DNA of 64,000 nt, taken from Magnetospirillum sp. 64-120. Lineage in GTDB: Bacteria; Pseudomonadota; Alphaproteobacteria; Rhodospirillales; Magnetospirillaceae. A model generated the notes under the pieces. That model saw nothing but the letters and a program-made list of their open reading frames with translations, searched no databases and had not been told where the DNA came from. Every line of letters begins with the position of its first letter. Positions within the stretch are counted from its first letter, which is position 1. Made by a program: the position numbers and the translations under genes. Of this stretch, positions 19,411 to 31,502 are shown piece by piece. The DNA lies in NCBI GenBank assembly GCA_001898825.1, contig MKVK01000036.1, positions 1-64,000 on the forward strand, in the 5' to 3' direction.

Positions 19411-20403
19411 TCAACCGTTGACCACCAGCTTGTCGGGGGCGGCCAGGGCCAGACCCTGGGCCGCGGCCGAGCCGGCGGCGATAGAGGTATAGGCCCAGGC
19501 GGTCTGGTCGGCGAACAGGCTGCGCAGCAACAGGTTGTTGAGCGCGTGGCCCGAGCGCACGCCGTCATAAATGCCCAAGATGGGGGCGCCGGCCAGCGAC
19601 AGGTCGCCGACGGCGTCCAGGATCTTGTGGCGGACGAATTCGTCGCCATAGCGCAGACCGTCGTCGTTCAGCACGCGCGAGCCGGTGCTGTCGATGACCA
19701 CCGCGTTGTCCAGCGAGCCGCCACGGGCCAGGCCGTTGGCGCGCAGGTAAGCGACTTCGTGTTCGAAACCGAAGGTGCGCGCCCGGCTGATTTCCGCCTT
19801 GAAGGCGCCCTTGGTCAGCGCCACCGAGAAATCCTGCTGGCCGATGGCGGCGGACGCGAAGTCGATGTGGAAATTCAGGCGGAAGCCGCCGGCGGACGGC
19901 GACAGGGTGGCCGACTTGTCGCCGTCGGTGACGGTGACGCGCTTCAACACCCGGATGGCCTGACGCGGCGCGTCCTGCTCGACGGTGCCGGCGCATTCGA
20001 TCAGGAACAGGAAGGGGGCGGCCGATCCGTCCATCACCGGCACTTCCGGGCCGTTGATTTCGATGACGCAATTGTCGATGCCCATGCCGGACAGGGCTGA
20101 CAGCAGATGTTCGACGGTGCCGACCTGGACACCGGCGTCGTTGACCAGGCAGGTGTTCATGCGGGTGTCGCCGACGTTCGACCACAAAGCGGGAACGATG
20201 GCGCCACGACCGGCGATGTCGGTGCGGCGAAAGCTGATGCCGGAATTGGCGGGGGCGGGTTGCAGGACCATGGTGACCTTGGCGCCGGAATGCAGGCCGA
20301 CGCCCGAACATCCAATGGCAGTCTTCAAGGTACGCTGGCGGAGAACATTGGTTTCGGCGGAAGAGTTGAAGGCGGCAACCATGTCGGTCTTGTTGATCTT
20401 CAC
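19411..20403 (-). CDS. lpxC: UDP-3-O-acyl-N-acetylglucosamine deacetylase
   Basis: Zinc enzyme for the committed step of lipid A synthesis. 330 residues, with [38 protein letters not shown] (zinc His99), [10 protein letters not shown] and [19 protein letters not shown] (second zinc His/Asp and the catalytic region), ending with the [14 protein letters not shown] segment. An N-terminal extension of about 20 residues is usual in this group. It lies downstream of ftsZ across 237 bases with its own candidate promoter. Confidence 0.97.
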   Translation of the reverse strand: MKINKTDMVAAFNSSAETNVLRQRTLKTAIGCSGVGLHSGAKVTMVLQPAPANSGISFRRTDIAGRGAIVPALWSNVGDTRMNTCLVNDAGVQVGTVEHLLSALSGMGIDNCVIEINGPEVPVMDGSAAPFLFLIECAGTVEQDAPRQAIRVLKRVTVTDGDKSATLSPSAGGFRLNFHIDFASAAIGQQDFSVALTKGAFKAEISRARTFGFEHEVAYLRANGLARGGSLDNAVVIDSTGSRVLNDDGLRYGDEFVRHKILDAVGDLSLAGAPILGIYDGVRSGHALNNLLLRSLFADQTAWAYTSIAAGSAAAQGLALAAPDKLVVNG

Positions 20404-20485
20404 GATTAAAGTCCCTTCCTCGTCGGATGCTTCCCTGATGACCTTTTGTCATCCTTCCCGGCATCCGGCCCAATTCGATGGTTAA

Positions 20486-20514
20486 CTTCTACCGCTGGGG
20501 GGACAAGCGCTCAA
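20486..20514 (-). promoter_or_regulatory. candidate lpxC promoter
   Basis: On the minus strand TTGAGC (20509-20514), a 17-base spacer, and TAGAAG (20486-20491), about 85 bases upstream of lpxC. Pattern match only. The rest of the 237-base ftsZ-lpxC gap holds no gene. Confidence 0.35.
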
Positions 20515-20640
20515 ATCAATCATTATTTCGTTTTGTTACATGGTTCGCGTCGCGGCTGAAAGAAAGCGGGACCCGCCCGCGAACGGCCGGGCCCCGAAGT
20601 TGGTAACACTTTGAAAAATCAGCGCGAAGTCAAAAAGTCC

Positions 20641-22386
20641 TTAGTTGGCCTGGCGGCGCAGGAACGCCGGAATGTCCAGGTTTTCACCACCTCGGGCCAC
20701 GCTGGGTTCGCTGCGGGTCGCAGGCGCCCCCATGCGCTGGGCCGGTTGCGGCGCCGCCATCGGGGTCTCGTGACGGGGTTCGGGGCGAGGTTCCTGACGC
20801 TGCTGGGGCGCCGGCTGCGGGGCGGCACGACGGCCCAAAAGACCGAACAGGCCACCGGCGCGGCGGGGTTCCTCGACCTGACGCTGCGGTTCCGGATGAC
20901 GCTGGGGCTGCGGCTGGCGGTGCTGCGGCGCGGCGGCCACCGAAGCCGACGACAGCGGAGCCGCTTGCGGGACGTCCAGACCTTCGGCGATGTGGCTGAC
21001 CGCCTGGGTCAGGTGGCTCATGTCATGGTCGGCGCGGAAATCCGCTTCGATGGACGACGGGGCCGGGCGGTCCAGGATGGGGTCCAGACGCAGCTGGGTC
21101 TCCATGCGGGGGGCGGTCTCGGCCTGAGCACGTTCCATGGCTGGCGGGGCCATCACCGGCTGGGCGACGGCCGGTTGGGCCATGCGCAACTGGGCGTTCA
21201 CCGCCGGCTGGGCGGCCGTGGCGACGGCGGCGGCCGGGGCGGTCATGGCACGGGCCGCCATGGTCGGCTCGGCGGCAGTCTGGGCGACGGCGGTCGCCGG
21301 GGCGGCGGCGGCGCTGACCACGGTCGGGCGGAAGTTGCCGCCCTGGCCGACGGCGACCCGGGTCTGGGGCTGCGGCTGGGTCTGGCTGACGCTGACCATG
21401 GTGGGCTTGGGCTGGGCGGCGGCTTCGCTGGCGATGCCGGTGGCGACCACGGAAACCCGCATCTTGCCGTTCAACGCCTCGTCGAAGGTGGAACCGAAGA
21501 TGATGTTGGCGTCGGGGTCCACTTCGTCGCGGATGCGGTTGGCGGCTTCGTCGGCTTCGAACAGGGTCATGTCCATGCCGCCGGTGATATTGATCAAGAC
21601 GCCCTTGGCGCCCTTCATGCTGGCGTCATCCAGCAGCGGGTTGGAAATGGCGGCTTCGGCGGCTTCGATGGCGCGCTTGTCGCCTTCGGCCTCTCCGGTG
21701 CCCATCATCGCCTTGCCCATTTCGCTCATCACCGTGCGGATGTCGGCGAAGTCCAGGTTGATCAGGCCGGGCTTGATCATCAGGTCGGTGACGCCGCGCA
21801 CGCCCGAATACAGCACGTCGTCGGCCATCTTGAAGGCGTCGGCGAAAGTGGTGCGCTCGGTGGCGATGCGGAACAGGTTCTGGTTGGGGATGATGATCAA
21901 GGTGTCGACGTACTGCGACAGCTCCTCGATAGCCGCTTCGGCGGTGCGCATGCGGTGCGCGCCTTCGAAGTGGAACGGCTTGGTCACCACGCCAACGGTC
22001 AGGATGCCCTGGTCGCGGGCGGCCCGGGCGATCACCGGAGCAGCACCCGAACCGGTGCCGCCGCCCATGCCGGCGGTGATGAACACCATGTTGGCGCCGG
22101 TGATCTGGCCGATCACTTCCTCAAGGCTTTCCTCGGCGGCGGCGCGGCCGATCTCGGGGCGGGAGCCGGCACCCAGGCCCTGGGTGGCGATGGTGCCCAG
22201 CTGAATGCGCCGTTCAGTGCGCGAATGATTGATGGCCTGGGCATCGGTGTTGGCGACGATGAACTCGACGCCTTCCAGATGCATGGCGATCATGTTGTTG
22301 ACGGCGTTGCCGCCAGCACCGCCGACGCCGACGACGGTGATCTTGGGCTTCAGGTCCTGTGGATTACCGGGCAGAAAGTTGAGCAT
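20641..22386 (-). CDS. ftsZ: cell division GTPase FtsZ
   Basis: The tubulin homologue that forms the Z-ring. The GTPase core carries GGGTGSG (108-114), NTDAQAI and the T7 region [11 protein letters not shown]. The C-terminal conserved peptide [12 protein letters not shown], which binds FtsA, is at the very end. At 581 residues it is about 200 longer than E. coli FtsZ; the extra length is a Pro/Gln/Ala-rich intrinsically disordered linker (about 330-565). It follows ftsA by 41 bases. Confidence 0.97.
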   Translation of the reverse strand: MLNFLPGNPQDLKPKITVVGVGGAGGNAVNNMIAMHLEGVEFIVANTDAQAINHSRTERRIQLGTIATQGLGAGSRPEIGRAAAEESLEEVIGQITGANMVFITAGMGGGTGSGAAPVIARAARDQGILTVGVVTKPFHFEGAHRMRTAEAAIEELSQYVDTLIIIPNQNLFRIATERTTFADAFKMADDVLYSGVRGVTDLMIKPGLINLDFADIRTVMSEMGKAMMGTGEAEGDKRAIEAAEAAISNPLLDDASMKGAKGVLINITGGMDMTLFEADEAANRIRDEVDPDANIIFGSTFDEALNGKMRVSVVATGIASEAAAQPKPTMVSVSQTQPQPQTRVAVGQGGNFRPTVVSAAAAPATAVAQTAAEPTMAARAMTAPAAAVATAAQPAVNAQLRMAQPAVAQPVMAPPAMERAQAETAPRMETQLRLDPILDRPAPSSIEADFRADHDMSHLTQAVSHIAEGLDVPQAAPLSSASVAAAPQHRQPQPQRHPEPQRQVEEPRRAGGLFGLLGRRAAPQPAPQQRQEPRPEPRHETPMAAPQPAQRMGAPATRSEPSVARGGENLDIPAFLRRQAN

Positions 22387-22427
22387 TGGTACCTCCGCGC
22401 TGTTTCGGCCTTTTGGCCTATTGAACC

Positions 22428-23672
22428 TTAGAAATTCCTTTTAAGCCAGGAGCTGACGCGGCCCCAGCCGCTGCCCCCGCTGTGCTCTTGGACGGCTTTC
22501 TTGCCGGCCTTGGCCACGGGCTGGTGCGCCATGGCGTAACGGATCAGTCCGGCACAGGTGGAAAAGGCCGGACCATTGGTGGATTCGGGCAGGCCGTGCA
22601 GGCCGACCGGGCGGCCCAGGCGGACCTGCTTGTCCAGCACCAGGCCGGCCAGATCGCGCACGCCCTGCATCTGGCTGGCGCCGCCGGTCAGCACCACGCG
22701 GCGGCCGGCCATCTTGTCGAAGCCGCTTTTTTCCAGATGCGAGCGCACCAGTTCCAGCGTCTCTTCCAGACGCGGCTGGATGATCTGGATCAGCATGGAA
22801 CGCGGCACCGAATTGGACGCGGCGTCTTCGTCCTCGCCCACCAGCGGCACCTTCAGCATTTCGCGGTCGTCGGCGGGGGACGGAATGGCGCTGCCGTAAA
22901 GCGTCTTCATGCGCTCGGCATAGTTCAAGGGCGTCGACAGGCCGCGGGCGATGTCGTTGGTGACGTGGTAGCCGCCCACCGGGATGACGTCGGTGTGCAC
23001 CAGCTGTCCGCCGACGAACACGGCGATCGAGGTGGTGCCGCCGCCCATGTCGATGCAGGTGACGCCCAGTTCCTTTTCGTCCTCGACCAGACAGGCCAGG
23101 CCGGCGGCGAAGGGGCTGACCACCCGGGCTTCGATGTCCAGATGGCAGCGGTGCACCACGGTCATCAGGTTGCGCACCGGGCCGACGGCGGCGGAAATCA
23201 CGTGGATGGCCACGCCCAGGCGTTCGCCGTACATGCCGCGCGGGTCGCGGATGCCTTCGTTGCCGTCGATGGTGTAGTCCACCGGAATGGCGTGGATCAG
23301 GTCGCGGTCGGCGCTTTCGTGATGGGCGCGGCCGTGATCCAGCATGCGGCGGATGTCGGCTTCGTTGACCGCGTGGCCGTTCATGGCCACTTCCACCTTG
23401 ACGTTGGTGGAGCCCGGCGCGCCCCCCGACAGGTTGACCACCACCGCCTTGACCCGCTCGCCGGCCATGTCCTCGGCGGCGTCCACCGAGGCGCGGATGG
23501 AATGTTCCAGTTCTTCCAGGTCGACCACGGCGCCGGCCCGCATGCCGCGCGCCACCTGATGGCCGATGCCGACGATGCGCGGGTGGCCGTCTTCCTGGAC
23601 GCGCGCCAGGAAGCAGCACACCTTGGTGCTTCCCACATCCAGCGCGGCGATCAGTCCGTTGCGCATGCTCAT
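22428..23672 (-). CDS. ftsA: cell division protein FtsA
   Basis: Actin-like ATPase of 414 residues that tethers FtsZ to the membrane. Phosphate-binding motifs [18 protein letters not shown] and [19 protein letters not shown], adenosine motif [13 protein letters not shown], and a C-terminal amphipathic tail [12 protein letters not shown] for membrane attachment. The start overlaps the ftsQ stop (ATGA). Confidence 0.97.
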   Translation of the reverse strand: MSMRNGLIAALDVGSTKVCCFLARVQEDGHPRIVGIGHQVARGMRAGAVVDLEELEHSIRASVDAAEDMAGERVKAVVVNLSGGAPGSTNVKVEVAMNGHAVNEADIRRMLDHGRAHHESADRDLIHAIPVDYTIDGNEGIRDPRGMYGERLGVAIHVISAAVGPVRNLMTVVHRCHLDIEARVVSPFAAGLACLVEDEKELGVTCIDMGGGTTSIAVFVGGQLVHTDVIPVGGYHVTNDIARGLSTPLNYAERMKTLYGSAIPSPADDREMLKVPLVGEDEDAASNSVPRSMLIQIIQPRLEETLELVRSHLEKSGFDKMAGRRVVLTGGASQMQGVRDLAGLVLDKQVRLGRPVGLHGLPESTNGPAFSTCAGLIRYAMAHQPVAKAGKKAVQEHSGGSGWGRVSSWLKRNF

Positions 23673-24667
23673 CAGGCTCCGTTGTCCTTGCGGCCTTTGC
23701 CGGGTTCGGGCGGGGCCGAGGCGCGCTCGGTCTTCAACACCATGCGGTCGGGGACGCGCAGGTCGACCATGCGCACCTGACGGGCAGACAGGCCTTGGGC
23801 GCGTTCCAGGTCGGCCAGGCGGTGCCAGGCGTCCTTGGCGTCGTCTTCCGGCAGGCGCACTTCCAGGCCGTCCTGGGCGTCGTCCAGCATCAGGTTCCAG
23901 CGGCGGTTGCCCACATGGATGGCGGCCTTGACGCGGGGGGCCAGGCTGGGTTCGCTGGCCAGCATGGCCAGCAGTTCGTCAGCCCGCGAATTGGCGCCGT
24001 CGCCGACCACCAGGGGCAGGCCTTCATAGCCGGCGATGGTGCCGGGAATGACCTGACCGGTCTTGTCCACCAGCACGTGGTGGCCGTTGTTCTGCCAGAT
24101 GGCGATGGGCTGGCGTTCGACGATGGCGATGTGCACCTGATCGGGCAGGCGCCGTTCCACCGCCGCGACCTTGACCGAAGGCAGGGCTTCCAGACGGTCC
24201 TTCACCTGTTCCAGGTCGACCGCCAGGATGGGGCTGCCATGGGTGGCGCCCAAGGCGGTGGCCAACTGGTCCATGGGGGTGCGGCCGCGGCCGGTGATGG
24301 TGATCTGGTCGATGCGGAACCCCAGACGGGCGGTGGAGTCCATCACCGAGGCGATGGCGGTCTGGGTGGTGCGTTGGATGATGCCCGAATGCCAGACGAC
24401 GGCGCTGCCGACCACGATGGTGGTCATGGCGATGCCGGCCGCCGACAGCTTTTGCAAGGGCGTGAAGTCGAAACGCGGCAGCGGCAGGCGGCGGCGCGTT
24501 TTCTTGGGCTTGCTGTCGGGGCGGCCTTCGGCGCGCACGTCGCGCTTGTCCTTGGCCGGTTTGGCGGCACGGCGCGGGCGCGACAGCCGGGGCACTTCCA
24601 CGGTGTCGGCGGTGGTGGCCGGCGTCAGCCGGTCTTCGGCGGTGATGATGATGTCGCTGTCGCTCAT
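23672..24667 (-). CDS. ftsQ: cell division protein FtsQ
   Basis: 331 residues: a long basic cytoplasmic tail rich in Lys/Arg/Pro (to about 85), one membrane span (LSAAGIAMTTIVVGSAVVWH), a POTRA domain (FRIDQITITGRGRTPMDQL) and the FtsQ beta domain. It bridges early and late divisome proteins in the periplasm. The cytoplasmic tail is unusually long compared with E. coli (about 25). Overlaps both neighbours as ATGA. Confidence 0.94.
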   Translation of the reverse strand: MSDSDIIITAEDRLTPATTADTVEVPRLSRPRRAAKPAKDKRDVRAEGRPDSKPKKTRRRLPLPRFDFTPLQKLSAAGIAMTTIVVGSAVVWHSGIIQRTTQTAIASVMDSTARLGFRIDQITITGRGRTPMDQLATALGATHGSPILAVDLEQVKDRLEALPSVKVAAVERRLPDQVHIAIVERQPIAIWQNNGHHVLVDKTGQVIPGTIAGYEGLPLVVGDGANSRADELLAMLASEPSLAPRVKAAIHVGNRRWNLMLDDAQDGLEVRLPEDDAKDAWHRLADLERAQGLSARQVRMVDLRVPDRMVLKTERASAPPEPGKGRKDNGA

Positions 24668-25578
24668 GCGTCACACTCCGCTTGTTCGACCATCCAGCGC
24701 ACCAGTTCGGGGAAGCTGATGCCGCAATGGGACGCGATGTCGGGGACCAACGAGGTGGCGGTCATCCCCGGCTGGGTGTTCACTTCCAGGATCACCAGAC
24801 GCGACCGGCCGGGTTGGGTGTCGTCGTAACGCAGGTCGGCGCGCGACACGCCCCGGCAGCCCAGCACCTTGTGGGCCTCGACCGCCAGCCGGCAGGCCTC
24901 GGCGTAGATGTCGGCGGGAACCGGGGCCGGCATGATGTGCTTGGACCCGCCCGGCGCGTATTTGGCGTCGTAATCGTAAAAGCCGCGTTCCGAAGTGATT
25001 TCCAGGCAACCCAGGGCGCGGTCGCCCATCACGGCGACGGTCAGTTCACGTCCCGGCACGAATTCTTCCACCAGCACGTGGTCGGCCTGGAACGGCCATT
25101 CGCCCAACGGGTCGCGGTTGTCGCCCGGCTTCAGGATGTAGACGCCGACGGAAGACCCTTCGTTGACCGGCTTGACCACGAAGGGGCGTTCCATGGGGTC
25201 GGCGCCGCCCTGGTCGCGGCGTACCACCACGCCCTTGGCCACCGGCAGGCCGGCCTGGGCGAACAACTGACGGGAAAACGCCTTGTCCATGGCTGCGGCG
25301 CTGGCCAGCAGGCCGGAATGGGTGTAGGGCACGCCCATCAGGTTCAGCAAGCCCTGGACGCAGCCATCCTCGCCGAAGCGGCCGTGCAGCGCGTTGAACA
25401 CCACGTCGGGCTTGCTGGCGGCGATGTCCTGGCACAGCTTGGCCACGTCGGCGCCGACATCGACGGTTTCGACCGCGAAGCCGGCCTGGACCAGCGCCTT
25501 GGCGGCGGCGGCACCCGAACGAAGCGAGACTTCGCGTTCGGACGAGATGCCCCCCATCAGGACGGTGACGCGGCTCAT
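24664..25578 (-). CDS. ddl: D-alanine--D-alanine ligase
   Basis: An ATP-grasp enzyme making D-Ala-D-Ala for the peptidoglycan stem peptide. 304 residues, DdlB-like. [15 protein letters not shown] at the N-terminus (substrate Glu/Ser), [36 protein letters not shown] and [17 protein letters not shown] (metal and D-Ala binding) are all present. ATG 25578 overlaps the murB stop; the longer frame to 26550 is antisense-like. Coupled to ftsQ by ATGA. Confidence 0.96.
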   Translation of the reverse strand: MSRVTVLMGGISSEREVSLRSGAAAAKALVQAGFAVETVDVGADVAKLCQDIAASKPDVVFNALHGRFGEDGCVQGLLNLMGVPYTHSGLLASAAAMDKAFSRQLFAQAGLPVAKGVVVRRDQGGADPMERPFVVKPVNEGSSVGVYILKPGDNRDPLGEWPFQADHVLVEEFVPGRELTVAVMGDRALGCLEITSERGFYDYDAKYAPGGSKHIMPAPVPADIYAEACRLAVEAHKVLGCRGVSRADLRYDDTQPGRSRLVILEVNTQPGMTATSLVPDIASHCGISFPELVRWMVEQAECDA

Positions 25579-26498
25579 GGCTTGGCTCCTTCGATGCCGA
25601 TGCGGCGGATTTCCCATTCCAGGGTGACACCGCTGGTTTCCAGGACCCGGCGGCGCACTTCCTCGCCCAGATTCTCGATGTCGGCGGCGGTGGCGTCGCC
25701 CAGGTTCAGCAAGAAATTGCAGTGCTTTTCCGACACCTGGGCGCCGCCGATGACCAAGCCGCGGCAGCCGGCCTTGTCGATCAGTTCCCAAGCCTTCATG
25801 CCGTCCGGATTGGCGAAGGTGGAGCCGCCGGTGCGCACCCGGGTGGGTTGGCTGTCTTCGCGTGCCTGCTTGATGTCGGCCATCTTTTGGGCGATGGCGG
25901 TCCCGGCGCCGCGCTTGCCCTGCAGGGTGGCGGACAGGAAAATGTAGTCTTCCGGGCTGCCGCAATGGCGATAGCTCATGTCCAGATCGGCCAGCGTCAG
26001 CAACTGGGTGGTGCCGTCGCGGTCGATGGCGGTGGCCGACAGCGTCACGTCCTTCATCTCGCCGCCGAAGGCGCCGGCATTCATGCGCAGCGCGCCGCCG
26101 ATGGTGCCGGGCACGCCGGACAGGAATTCCAGCCCGGAAAGCCCGTGTTCCTGGGCGGTCAGCGCCACGTTCAGGTCCAGCGCGCCGGCTCCGGCGGTGA
26201 CGATGTCGTCCATCACGTCGATTTGCGCGAAGGCGCCGCCCAGGCGGATGACCACGCCCTGGACCCCGCCGTCGCGCACCAAAAGGTTGGAACCGACGCC
26301 GATGACGGTGACCGTCACCTCGGCCGGCAGTTCCACCAGGAACTCGGCCAGGTCGTCCACGTCGGCAGGACGGAACAGCACTTCGGCGTTGCCGCCGACG
26401 CGGAACCAGGTCAGCCCGCCCAAAGGCGCGTCCACGGTCAGGCGACCGCGCGTCTTCGGCAGCGACTTGATCCAGGAATTCCGCGGGGCTGCGTTCAT
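25575..26498 (-). CDS. murB: UDP-N-acetylenolpyruvoylglucosamine reductase
   Basis: FAD enzyme reducing enolpyruvyl-UDP-GlcNAc to UDP-MurNAc. 307 residues, with [40 protein letters not shown] (FAD binding), [20 protein letters not shown] and [20 protein letters not shown], which holds the catalytic Ser. Start ATG 26498 overlaps the murC stop as TAATG. Confidence 0.96.
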   Translation of the reverse strand: MNAAPRNSWIKSLPKTRGRLTVDAPLGGLTWFRVGGNAEVLFRPADVDDLAEFLVELPAEVTVTVIGVGSNLLVRDGGVQGVVIRLGGAFAQIDVMDDIVTAGAGALDLNVALTAQEHGLSGLEFLSGVPGTIGGALRMNAGAFGGEMKDVTLSATAIDRDGTTQLLTLADLDMSYRHCGSPEDYIFLSATLQGKRGAGTAIAQKMADIKQAREDSQPTRVRTGGSTFANPDGMKAWELIDKAGCRGLVIGGAQVSEKHCNFLLNLGDATAADIENLGEEVRRRVLETSGVTLEWEIRRIGIEGAKP

Positions 26499-27922
26499 TA
26501 CTCGGCTCCTCCCTTGGCGGGCAGGGCTTCCAGTTGCGCCGGCAGGGCATGGGCCCATTGGGTGATGTTGCCGGCGCCCAGGCAGACCACCATGTCGCCG
26601 CTGGCGGCCAGGTCGTTCACCATGCCGGCCAAGGCGGACGCGTCGGACAGCGCCAGCACCTGACGGTGGCCGTGTTCCTGCAGACCGGTGACCAGGGAAT
26701 CGCGGTCGGCGCCGGGGATGGGTTGTTCGCCGGCGGCGTAGACGTCGGCGACGATCACCGTGTCGGCGTCGTTGAAGCAGGTGCAGAACTCGGCGAACAG
26801 CGACGACAGGCGCGAATAACGGTGCGGCTGCACCACGGCGACGACGTTGCCGGTGGTGGCGGAGCGCGCCGCCTTCAACACGGCGGCGATTTCGACGGGG
26901 TGATGGCCGTAATCGTCGATGACGGTGATGCCCTTGGCTTCGCCGGTCTTGGTGAAGCGGCGCTTGACCCCGCTGAAATTGCCCAAGGCCTTCCTGACCA
27001 CGTCGTTGGTCAGGGCCAGTTCGTTGGCGCAGGCGATGGCGGCCAGCGAGTTCTGGACGTTGTGTTCGCCGTACATGGGCAGGCGTACGTCGTCGATGAT
27101 GCGGGTCTTGCCGGTGATGCGGTCGGTGATGACCACGTCATAGCGGGCGCCGCCGGGGCCGATTTTCACGTTGGTGGCGCGAATCATCGCCTGGGGGCTG
27201 AAGCCGTAGGTGACGATCTTGCGGTCGGGCACGCGGGCGATCAGCGCCTGGACTTCCGGGTGGTCGATGCAGCAGGCGGCGAAGCCATAGAACGGGATGT
27301 TTTCCACGAAGGTGCGGAAGGCGTCGCGCAACTTGTCGAAGGTCCCGTAATGGTCCATGTGTTCGGGGTCGATGTTGGTCACCACCACGGCGGTGGCCGG
27401 CAGCTTGGTGAAGGTGCCGTCGGACTCGTCGGCTTCCACCACCATCCAGTCGCCGGCGCCCAGACGGGCATTGGTGCCATAGGCGTTGATGATGCCGCCA
27501 TTGATGATGGTGGGGTCCATGCCGGCGGCGTCCAGCATGGCGGACACCAAGGTGGTGGTGGTGGTCTTGCCATGGGTGCCGCCGACGGCGATGGCCGACT
27601 TCAGGCGCATCAACTCGGCCAGCATTTCGGCGCGGCGGACGACGGGGACCATCTTGGAGCGGGCGGCCACCACTTCCGGGTTGTCGGCCTTGACCGCCGA
27701 CGACACCACGACGACGCGGGCCTGATCCAGGTTTTCGGCCCGGTGGCCGATCTGCACGGTGACGCCCAGCTTGCGCAAACGTTCGACGTTGTAATTGTCG
27801 GCGATGTCCGAGCCCTGGACGGTATAGCCCAAATTGACCAGGATTTCGGCGATGCCCGACATGCCGATACCGCCGATGCCGACGAAATGGATGGCGCCGA
27901 TGGAAAGCGGCATGGTTCTCAT
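26498..27922 (-). CDS. murC: UDP-N-acetylmuramate--L-alanine ligase
   Basis: Adds L-Ala to UDP-MurNAc. 474 residues with [20 protein letters not shown], the ATP motif [40 protein letters not shown] and [18 protein letters not shown] 27922 overlaps the murG stop (ATGA); an ATG at 27913 would shorten it by three residues. The long in-frame extension to 29038 lies antisense to real coding and is rejected. Confidence 0.97.
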   Translation of the reverse strand: MRTMPLSIGAIHFVGIGGIGMSGIAEILVNLGYTVQGSDIADNYNVERLRKLGVTVQIGHRAENLDQARVVVVSSAVKADNPEVVAARSKMVPVVRRAEMLAELMRLKSAIAVGGTHGKTTTTTLVSAMLDAAGMDPTIINGGIINAYGTNARLGAGDWMVVEADESDGTFTKLPATAVVVTNIDPEHMDHYGTFDKLRDAFRTFVENIPFYGFAACCIDHPEVQALIARVPDRKIVTYGFSPQAMIRATNVKIGPGGARYDVVITDRITGKTRIIDDVRLPMYGEHNVQNSLAAIACANELALTNDVVRKALGNFSGVKRRFTKTGEAKGITVIDDYGHHPVEIAAVLKAARSATTGNVVAVVQPHRYSRLSSLFAEFCTCFNDADTVIVADVYAAGEQPIPGADRDSLVTGLQEHGHRQVLALSDASALAGMVNDLAASGDMVVCLGAGNITQWAHALPAQLEALPAKGGAE

Positions 27923-29031
27923 GAGCGGGACTCCTGGACTTGGGCGGTTTCGGCCACCAGATCGGCAAGGCGGGCGGCGGCGTCGGGGCGGCCGGCGTTC
28001 TTGGCGCATTGGGCGGCCCGGGCCAACGTTTCGGCTTGGGCGAACAAGGACTGCAGACGCGCCGCCAAGGCGGTGGCGGTGAAGCCGGTCTGCGGCATCA
28101 GCCAACCGCCGCCGGCTTCGTCCAGTGCCCGGGCGTTGGCGGTCTGGTGGTCGTCGATGGCGTGCGGATAGGGCACCAGGATGGCCGGACGGCCCAGCGT
28201 GGTCAGTTCCGCCATGGTCGACGCGCCGGATCGGGCGATGACCAGATGAGCGGCGGCCAGACGCGCCGGGATGTCGGCGAAGAAGCTGTCCAGGATGGCG
28301 GTGATCGGGCTGGCGGCATAGGCGGCGCGCACGGCTTCCAGATCTTCCGGGCGGCATTGCTGGGAAATGTGGATGCGGGCCTGCAGTTCGGCCGGCAGAC
28401 TGGTCAGGGCGGCGGGGATCACTTCCGACAGCACCTTGGCCCCTTGGCTGCCACCCAACACCACCAGATTGATGGGACCGGTGTGGTCCAGGACGGGATA
28501 GGGGGTGGCGCCCAGGGCCTGGACGCCGGCCCGCACCGGCATGCCGGTGTGGCGCAGCTTGTCCTGGCAGCTTTCCGCCACATGGGCGATCTGAGGATAG
28601 GAAATGGCGATGACGCGGGCCTTGGACGCCAACAGACGGTTGGCGCGGCCCAGAACGCCGTTCTGTTCGTGGATGATGGTGGGGATGCCCAAGGAGGCGG
28701 CGGCCACCATGGTCGGCACGCTGGCATAGCCGCCGAAGCCCACCACCACGGCGGGGCGTTCCTTCTTCAGGATGGCGCGGGCCTGCAGCACGCCGAAGCC
28801 CAGTTCCAGAACGGCGCGGGCTCGGGCCATCAGGCCACGCCCGGCGATGCCGCCGGCGCTGATGCGGAAGGTCTCCAGCGTCCCCAAGGTGCCGCCGTAA
28901 TTCTGGCCGCGCTTGTCGGTGACCAGACCCAGGCGCCAGCCGCGATTGATCAGCTCGGCCGCCAGGGCCTCGGCCGGGAAGACGTGGCCGCCGGTTCCGC
29001 CGGCCGCCAGCAGGGCGAAGGGCTTGGTCAT
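27919..29031 (-). CDS. murG: lipid II synthase MurG
   Basis: A peripheral membrane glycosyltransferase (GT28) that transfers GlcNAc to lipid I. 370 residues: [20 protein letters not shown] (G-loop 1), [48 protein letters not shown], and the UDP-GlcNAc site [20 protein letters not shown]. Overlaps ftsW and murC by 4 bases each. Confidence 0.97.
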   Translation of the reverse strand: MTKPFALLAAGGTGGHVFPAEALAAELINRGWRLGLVTDKRGQNYGGTLGTLETFRISAGGIAGRGLMARARAVLELGFGVLQARAILKKERPAVVVGFGGYASVPTMVAAASLGIPTIIHEQNGVLGRANRLLASKARVIAISYPQIAHVAESCQDKLRHTGMPVRAGVQALGATPYPVLDHTGPINLVVLGGSQGAKVLSEVIPAALTSLPAELQARIHISQQCRPEDLEAVRAAYAASPITAILDSFFADIPARLAAAHLVIARSGASTMAELTTLGRPAILVPYPHAIDDHQTANARALDEAGGGWLMPQTGFTATALAARLQSLFAQAETLARAAQCAKNAGRPDAAARLADLVAETAQVQESRS

Positions 29032-30152
29032 TGTTCAAGCTCCTCGTGGCCGTAACGCTTGCGGGTCAGCGCCAGCACCATGCCCATGCCCAAGGCCAGG
29101 GCCAGCATGGACGAACCGCCATAGGAAATGAACGGCAAGGTCATGCCCTTGGTCGGCATCAGGCGCAGGGTGGACGCCATGTTGATGATGGCCTGCAGGC
29201 CGAACTGCACCAGCAGGCCGGCGGCGGCCAACACCACGAACAGATTGTCGTCGCGCATCAGGCGGGAAAAACCGCGCAGCACGATGAAGGCGAACAACAC
29301 CAGCACGAACAGGCACAGCGCGATGCCGAATTCCTCGCCGGCCACCGCCATGATGAAGTCGGTGTGGGCGTCAGGCAGGATCAGCTTGATGCGGCCTTCG
29401 CCGGGACCGCGTCCCAACAGCCCCCCGGCCTTGAAGGCGTTCAGCGCGGTGGTCACCTGGAAGGCGCCGTCGCCCGACGGGTCCAGGAAACGGTCGACGC
29501 GTTGCTGCACGTGGCTGAACATGAAATAGGCGCCGACACCGCCCAACACCGCCATGACGCCGCCGGCCACCACCAGGATCATCGGCAAGCCGGCCAGGAA
29601 GAACTGGACGCCGAAAATGGCGGTGACCACCAGGGTCTGGCCGACGTCGGGCTGCTTCAGCAGCAGCACGGCGACCACGGCATAAAGGAAGCAGGCGATG
29701 GCCTTGCCGGGGAAGCCGGGGTTCAGGCGTCCTTCGGCGAACATCCAGGCGGCGGCGATGGCGAAGCAGGGCTTGGCGAATTCGCTGGGCTGCACGGTGA
29801 TGCCGGCCAGTGACAGCCAGCGGGTCGAGCCCTTGATTTCCGGGGCGAACAGCAGGACCGCGACCAACAGCACCACCGAGCCGCAATAGCCCAGAACGCC
29901 CAGGCGGCGCACCTGGCGCGGCGATAGCAGCGACACCCCCAACATCACGCCCACCGCCGGAACCAGAAAGACGAACTGGCGGCGGATGAAGTGGAAGGAA
30001 TCGGCGCCGATGCGGTCGGCCACCGCCGGGCTGGCGGCCATGGTCAGCAACACGCCGATGGCCACCAGCGCCAGTACGGCGGCGATGGTCCAGCGGTCGA
30101 CGGTCCACCACCAGCGGCCAATGGTCGAAGTGTCGGTGCGGCCCAGGCTCAT
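29028..30152 (-). CDS. ftsW: SEDS glycosyltransferase FtsW
   Basis: Polytopic SEDS-family peptidoglycan polymerase of the divisome, 374 residues with about ten membrane spans. Signature segments: [50 protein letters not shown] (catalytic loop Asp) and [20 protein letters not shown]. It works with FtsI from the same operon. ATGA overlaps on both sides. Confidence 0.96.
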   Translation of the reverse strand: MSLGRTDTSTIGRWWWTVDRWTIAAVLALVAIGVLLTMAASPAVADRIGADSFHFIRRQFVFLVPAVGVMLGVSLLSPRQVRRLGVLGYCGSVVLLVAVLLFAPEIKGSTRWLSLAGITVQPSEFAKPCFAIAAAWMFAEGRLNPGFPGKAIACFLYAVVAVLLLKQPDVGQTLVVTAIFGVQFFLAGLPMILVVAGGVMAVLGGVGAYFMFSHVQQRVDRFLDPSGDGAFQVTTALNAFKAGGLLGRGPGEGRIKLILPDAHTDFIMAVAGEEFGIALCLFVLVLFAFIVLRGFSRLMRDDNLFVVLAAAGLLVQFGLQAIINMASTLRLMPTKGMTLPFISYGGSSMLALALGMGMVLALTRKRYGHEELEQ

Positions 30153-31495
30153 TTCAGCCCCCCCACCAGTTCACGGAAGACGTCGCCGCGATGTTCGAAG
30201 CTTTTGAACTGGTCCCACGAGGCGCAGGCCGGCGACAACAGCACCACCTCGCCCGATTGGGCGCGGGCAGCGGCGGCCTGGACGGCGTTTTCCAAGGTGC
30301 CGCATTGGGTATAGGGGACCTTGCCGTCCAAAGTGGCGGCGAAAGCCTGGGCGGCGTCACCGATCAGATAGGCGTGGGCAATGCGGTCGAAATACTTTTC
30401 CAGGGACGCGATGCCGCCTTCCTTAGCCTGGCCGCCGATGATCCAGTGGATATGGTCGTAACAGATCAGGGCGACTTCGCTGGCTTCGGCGTTGGTGGCC
30501 TTGGAATCGTTGACATAGCGCACGCCGTTCACCGTGCCGACCCATTCCTGGCGGTGGGCCAGGCCGGGATAGCTGGCGATGCCGGCGGCGATGGCGTGGG
30601 CTTCGACCCCCAAGGCGCGGGCCAGGGCAAAGCCAGCGCAGGCGTTCTGCCAGTTGTGACGGCCGGGCAAGGTTTGGATGGCGGTCAGGTCGAAGATTTC
30701 GCAGCCGTCTTCCAGCAACACGCCCTGGGGGGCGGACACGCCGTGATCCAGCGCCTGCTTGACGGAAATGGCGACGTGACGACGGCCGGCGCCCAGCAGC
30801 CAGTCGGCGATACCCCGGGTGGGGGCGTCGTCCAGGCCGATGACGGCGGTGCCGTCGGCGGCGATCAGGTCGTACAGGCGGCGCTTGGCGGCGACATAGC
30901 CGTCCATGCCGCCATGGCGTCCCAGATGGTCCGGCGTGATGTTCAGCAACACCCCGGCCCGGGCCCGCAAGGATCGGGTCAGTTCCAGCTGATAGGACGA
31001 CAGTTCCAGCACGTAGACGCCGTCATGGCCCAGATCGGGCAGGTCCAGGGCGGCGGTGCCCAGGTTGCCGCCGGCGGCGACCGGGATGCCGGCGCTTTTC
31101 AGGATATGGGCGCACAAAGTGGTGGTGGTGGACTTGCCGTTGGTGCCCGAAATCACCACGAACTGGGCGTCCGGCTTGGCAAGGGCCAGCAATTCCACGT
31201 CGCAGACCAGATCGATGCCGGCGGCGCGGGCGGCGACGGCCAGGGCGTGGGGTTGGGGATGGGTGTGGGGGATGCCGGGGCTCCACACCAGCAGGTCCAG
31301 CGTGGACACGTCCAAACCAGCAGGATCGGTCAGCACGATGCCTTCGGCCAGGGCGGCGGCGCGGGCCTTTTCGTTGTCGTCCCAGGCGGTGACGCGGGCA
31401 CCGCTGGCCGCAAGCGCGCGAATGGTGGCGGTCCCGGATTTACCCAGGCCCATCACCATCACGTTCTTGTCGGCAAGGAAGGGGACGAGGATCAT
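30149..31495 (-). CDS. murD: UDP-N-acetylmuramoylalanine--D-glutamate ligase
   Basis: Adds D-Glu to the stem peptide. 448 residues: N-terminal Rossmann VMVMGLGKSGTATIRALAAS, ATP loop ISGTNGKSTTTTLCAHIL, ELSSYQLELT, NITPDHLGRHGGMDGYVAAK, and C-terminal VNDSKATNAEASEVAL. Follows mraY by 7 bases and overlaps ftsW as ATGA. Confidence 0.97.
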   Translation of the reverse strand: MILVPFLADKNVMVMGLGKSGTATIRALAASGARVTAWDDNEKARAAALAEGIVLTDPAGLDVSTLDLLVWSPGIPHTHPQPHALAVAARAAGIDLVCDVELLALAKPDAQFVVISGTNGKSTTTTLCAHILKSAGIPVAAGGNLGTAALDLPDLGHDGVYVLELSSYQLELTRSLRARAGVLLNITPDHLGRHGGMDGYVAAKRRLYDLIAADGTAVIGLDDAPTRGIADWLLGAGRRHVAISVKQALDHGVSAPQGVLLEDGCEIFDLTAIQTLPGRHNWQNACAGFALARALGVEAHAIAAGIASYPGLAHRQEWVGTVNGVRYVNDSKATNAEASEVALICYDHIHWIIGGQAKEGGIASLEKYFDRIAHAYLIGDAAQAFAATLDGKVPYTQCGTLENAVQAAAARAQSGEVVLLSPACASWDQFKSFEHRGDVFRELVGGLK

Positions 31496-31502
31496 GATCG
31501 GC

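Noticed and set aside
20611-22431. 606-codon plus-strand frame
   Set aside because: Antisense to ftsZ; composition is an artefact of codon bias.
27923-29038. N-terminal extension of the murC frame
   Set aside because: It lies in another frame of murG and has no family similarity; murC starts at 27922 with an ATGA overlap.
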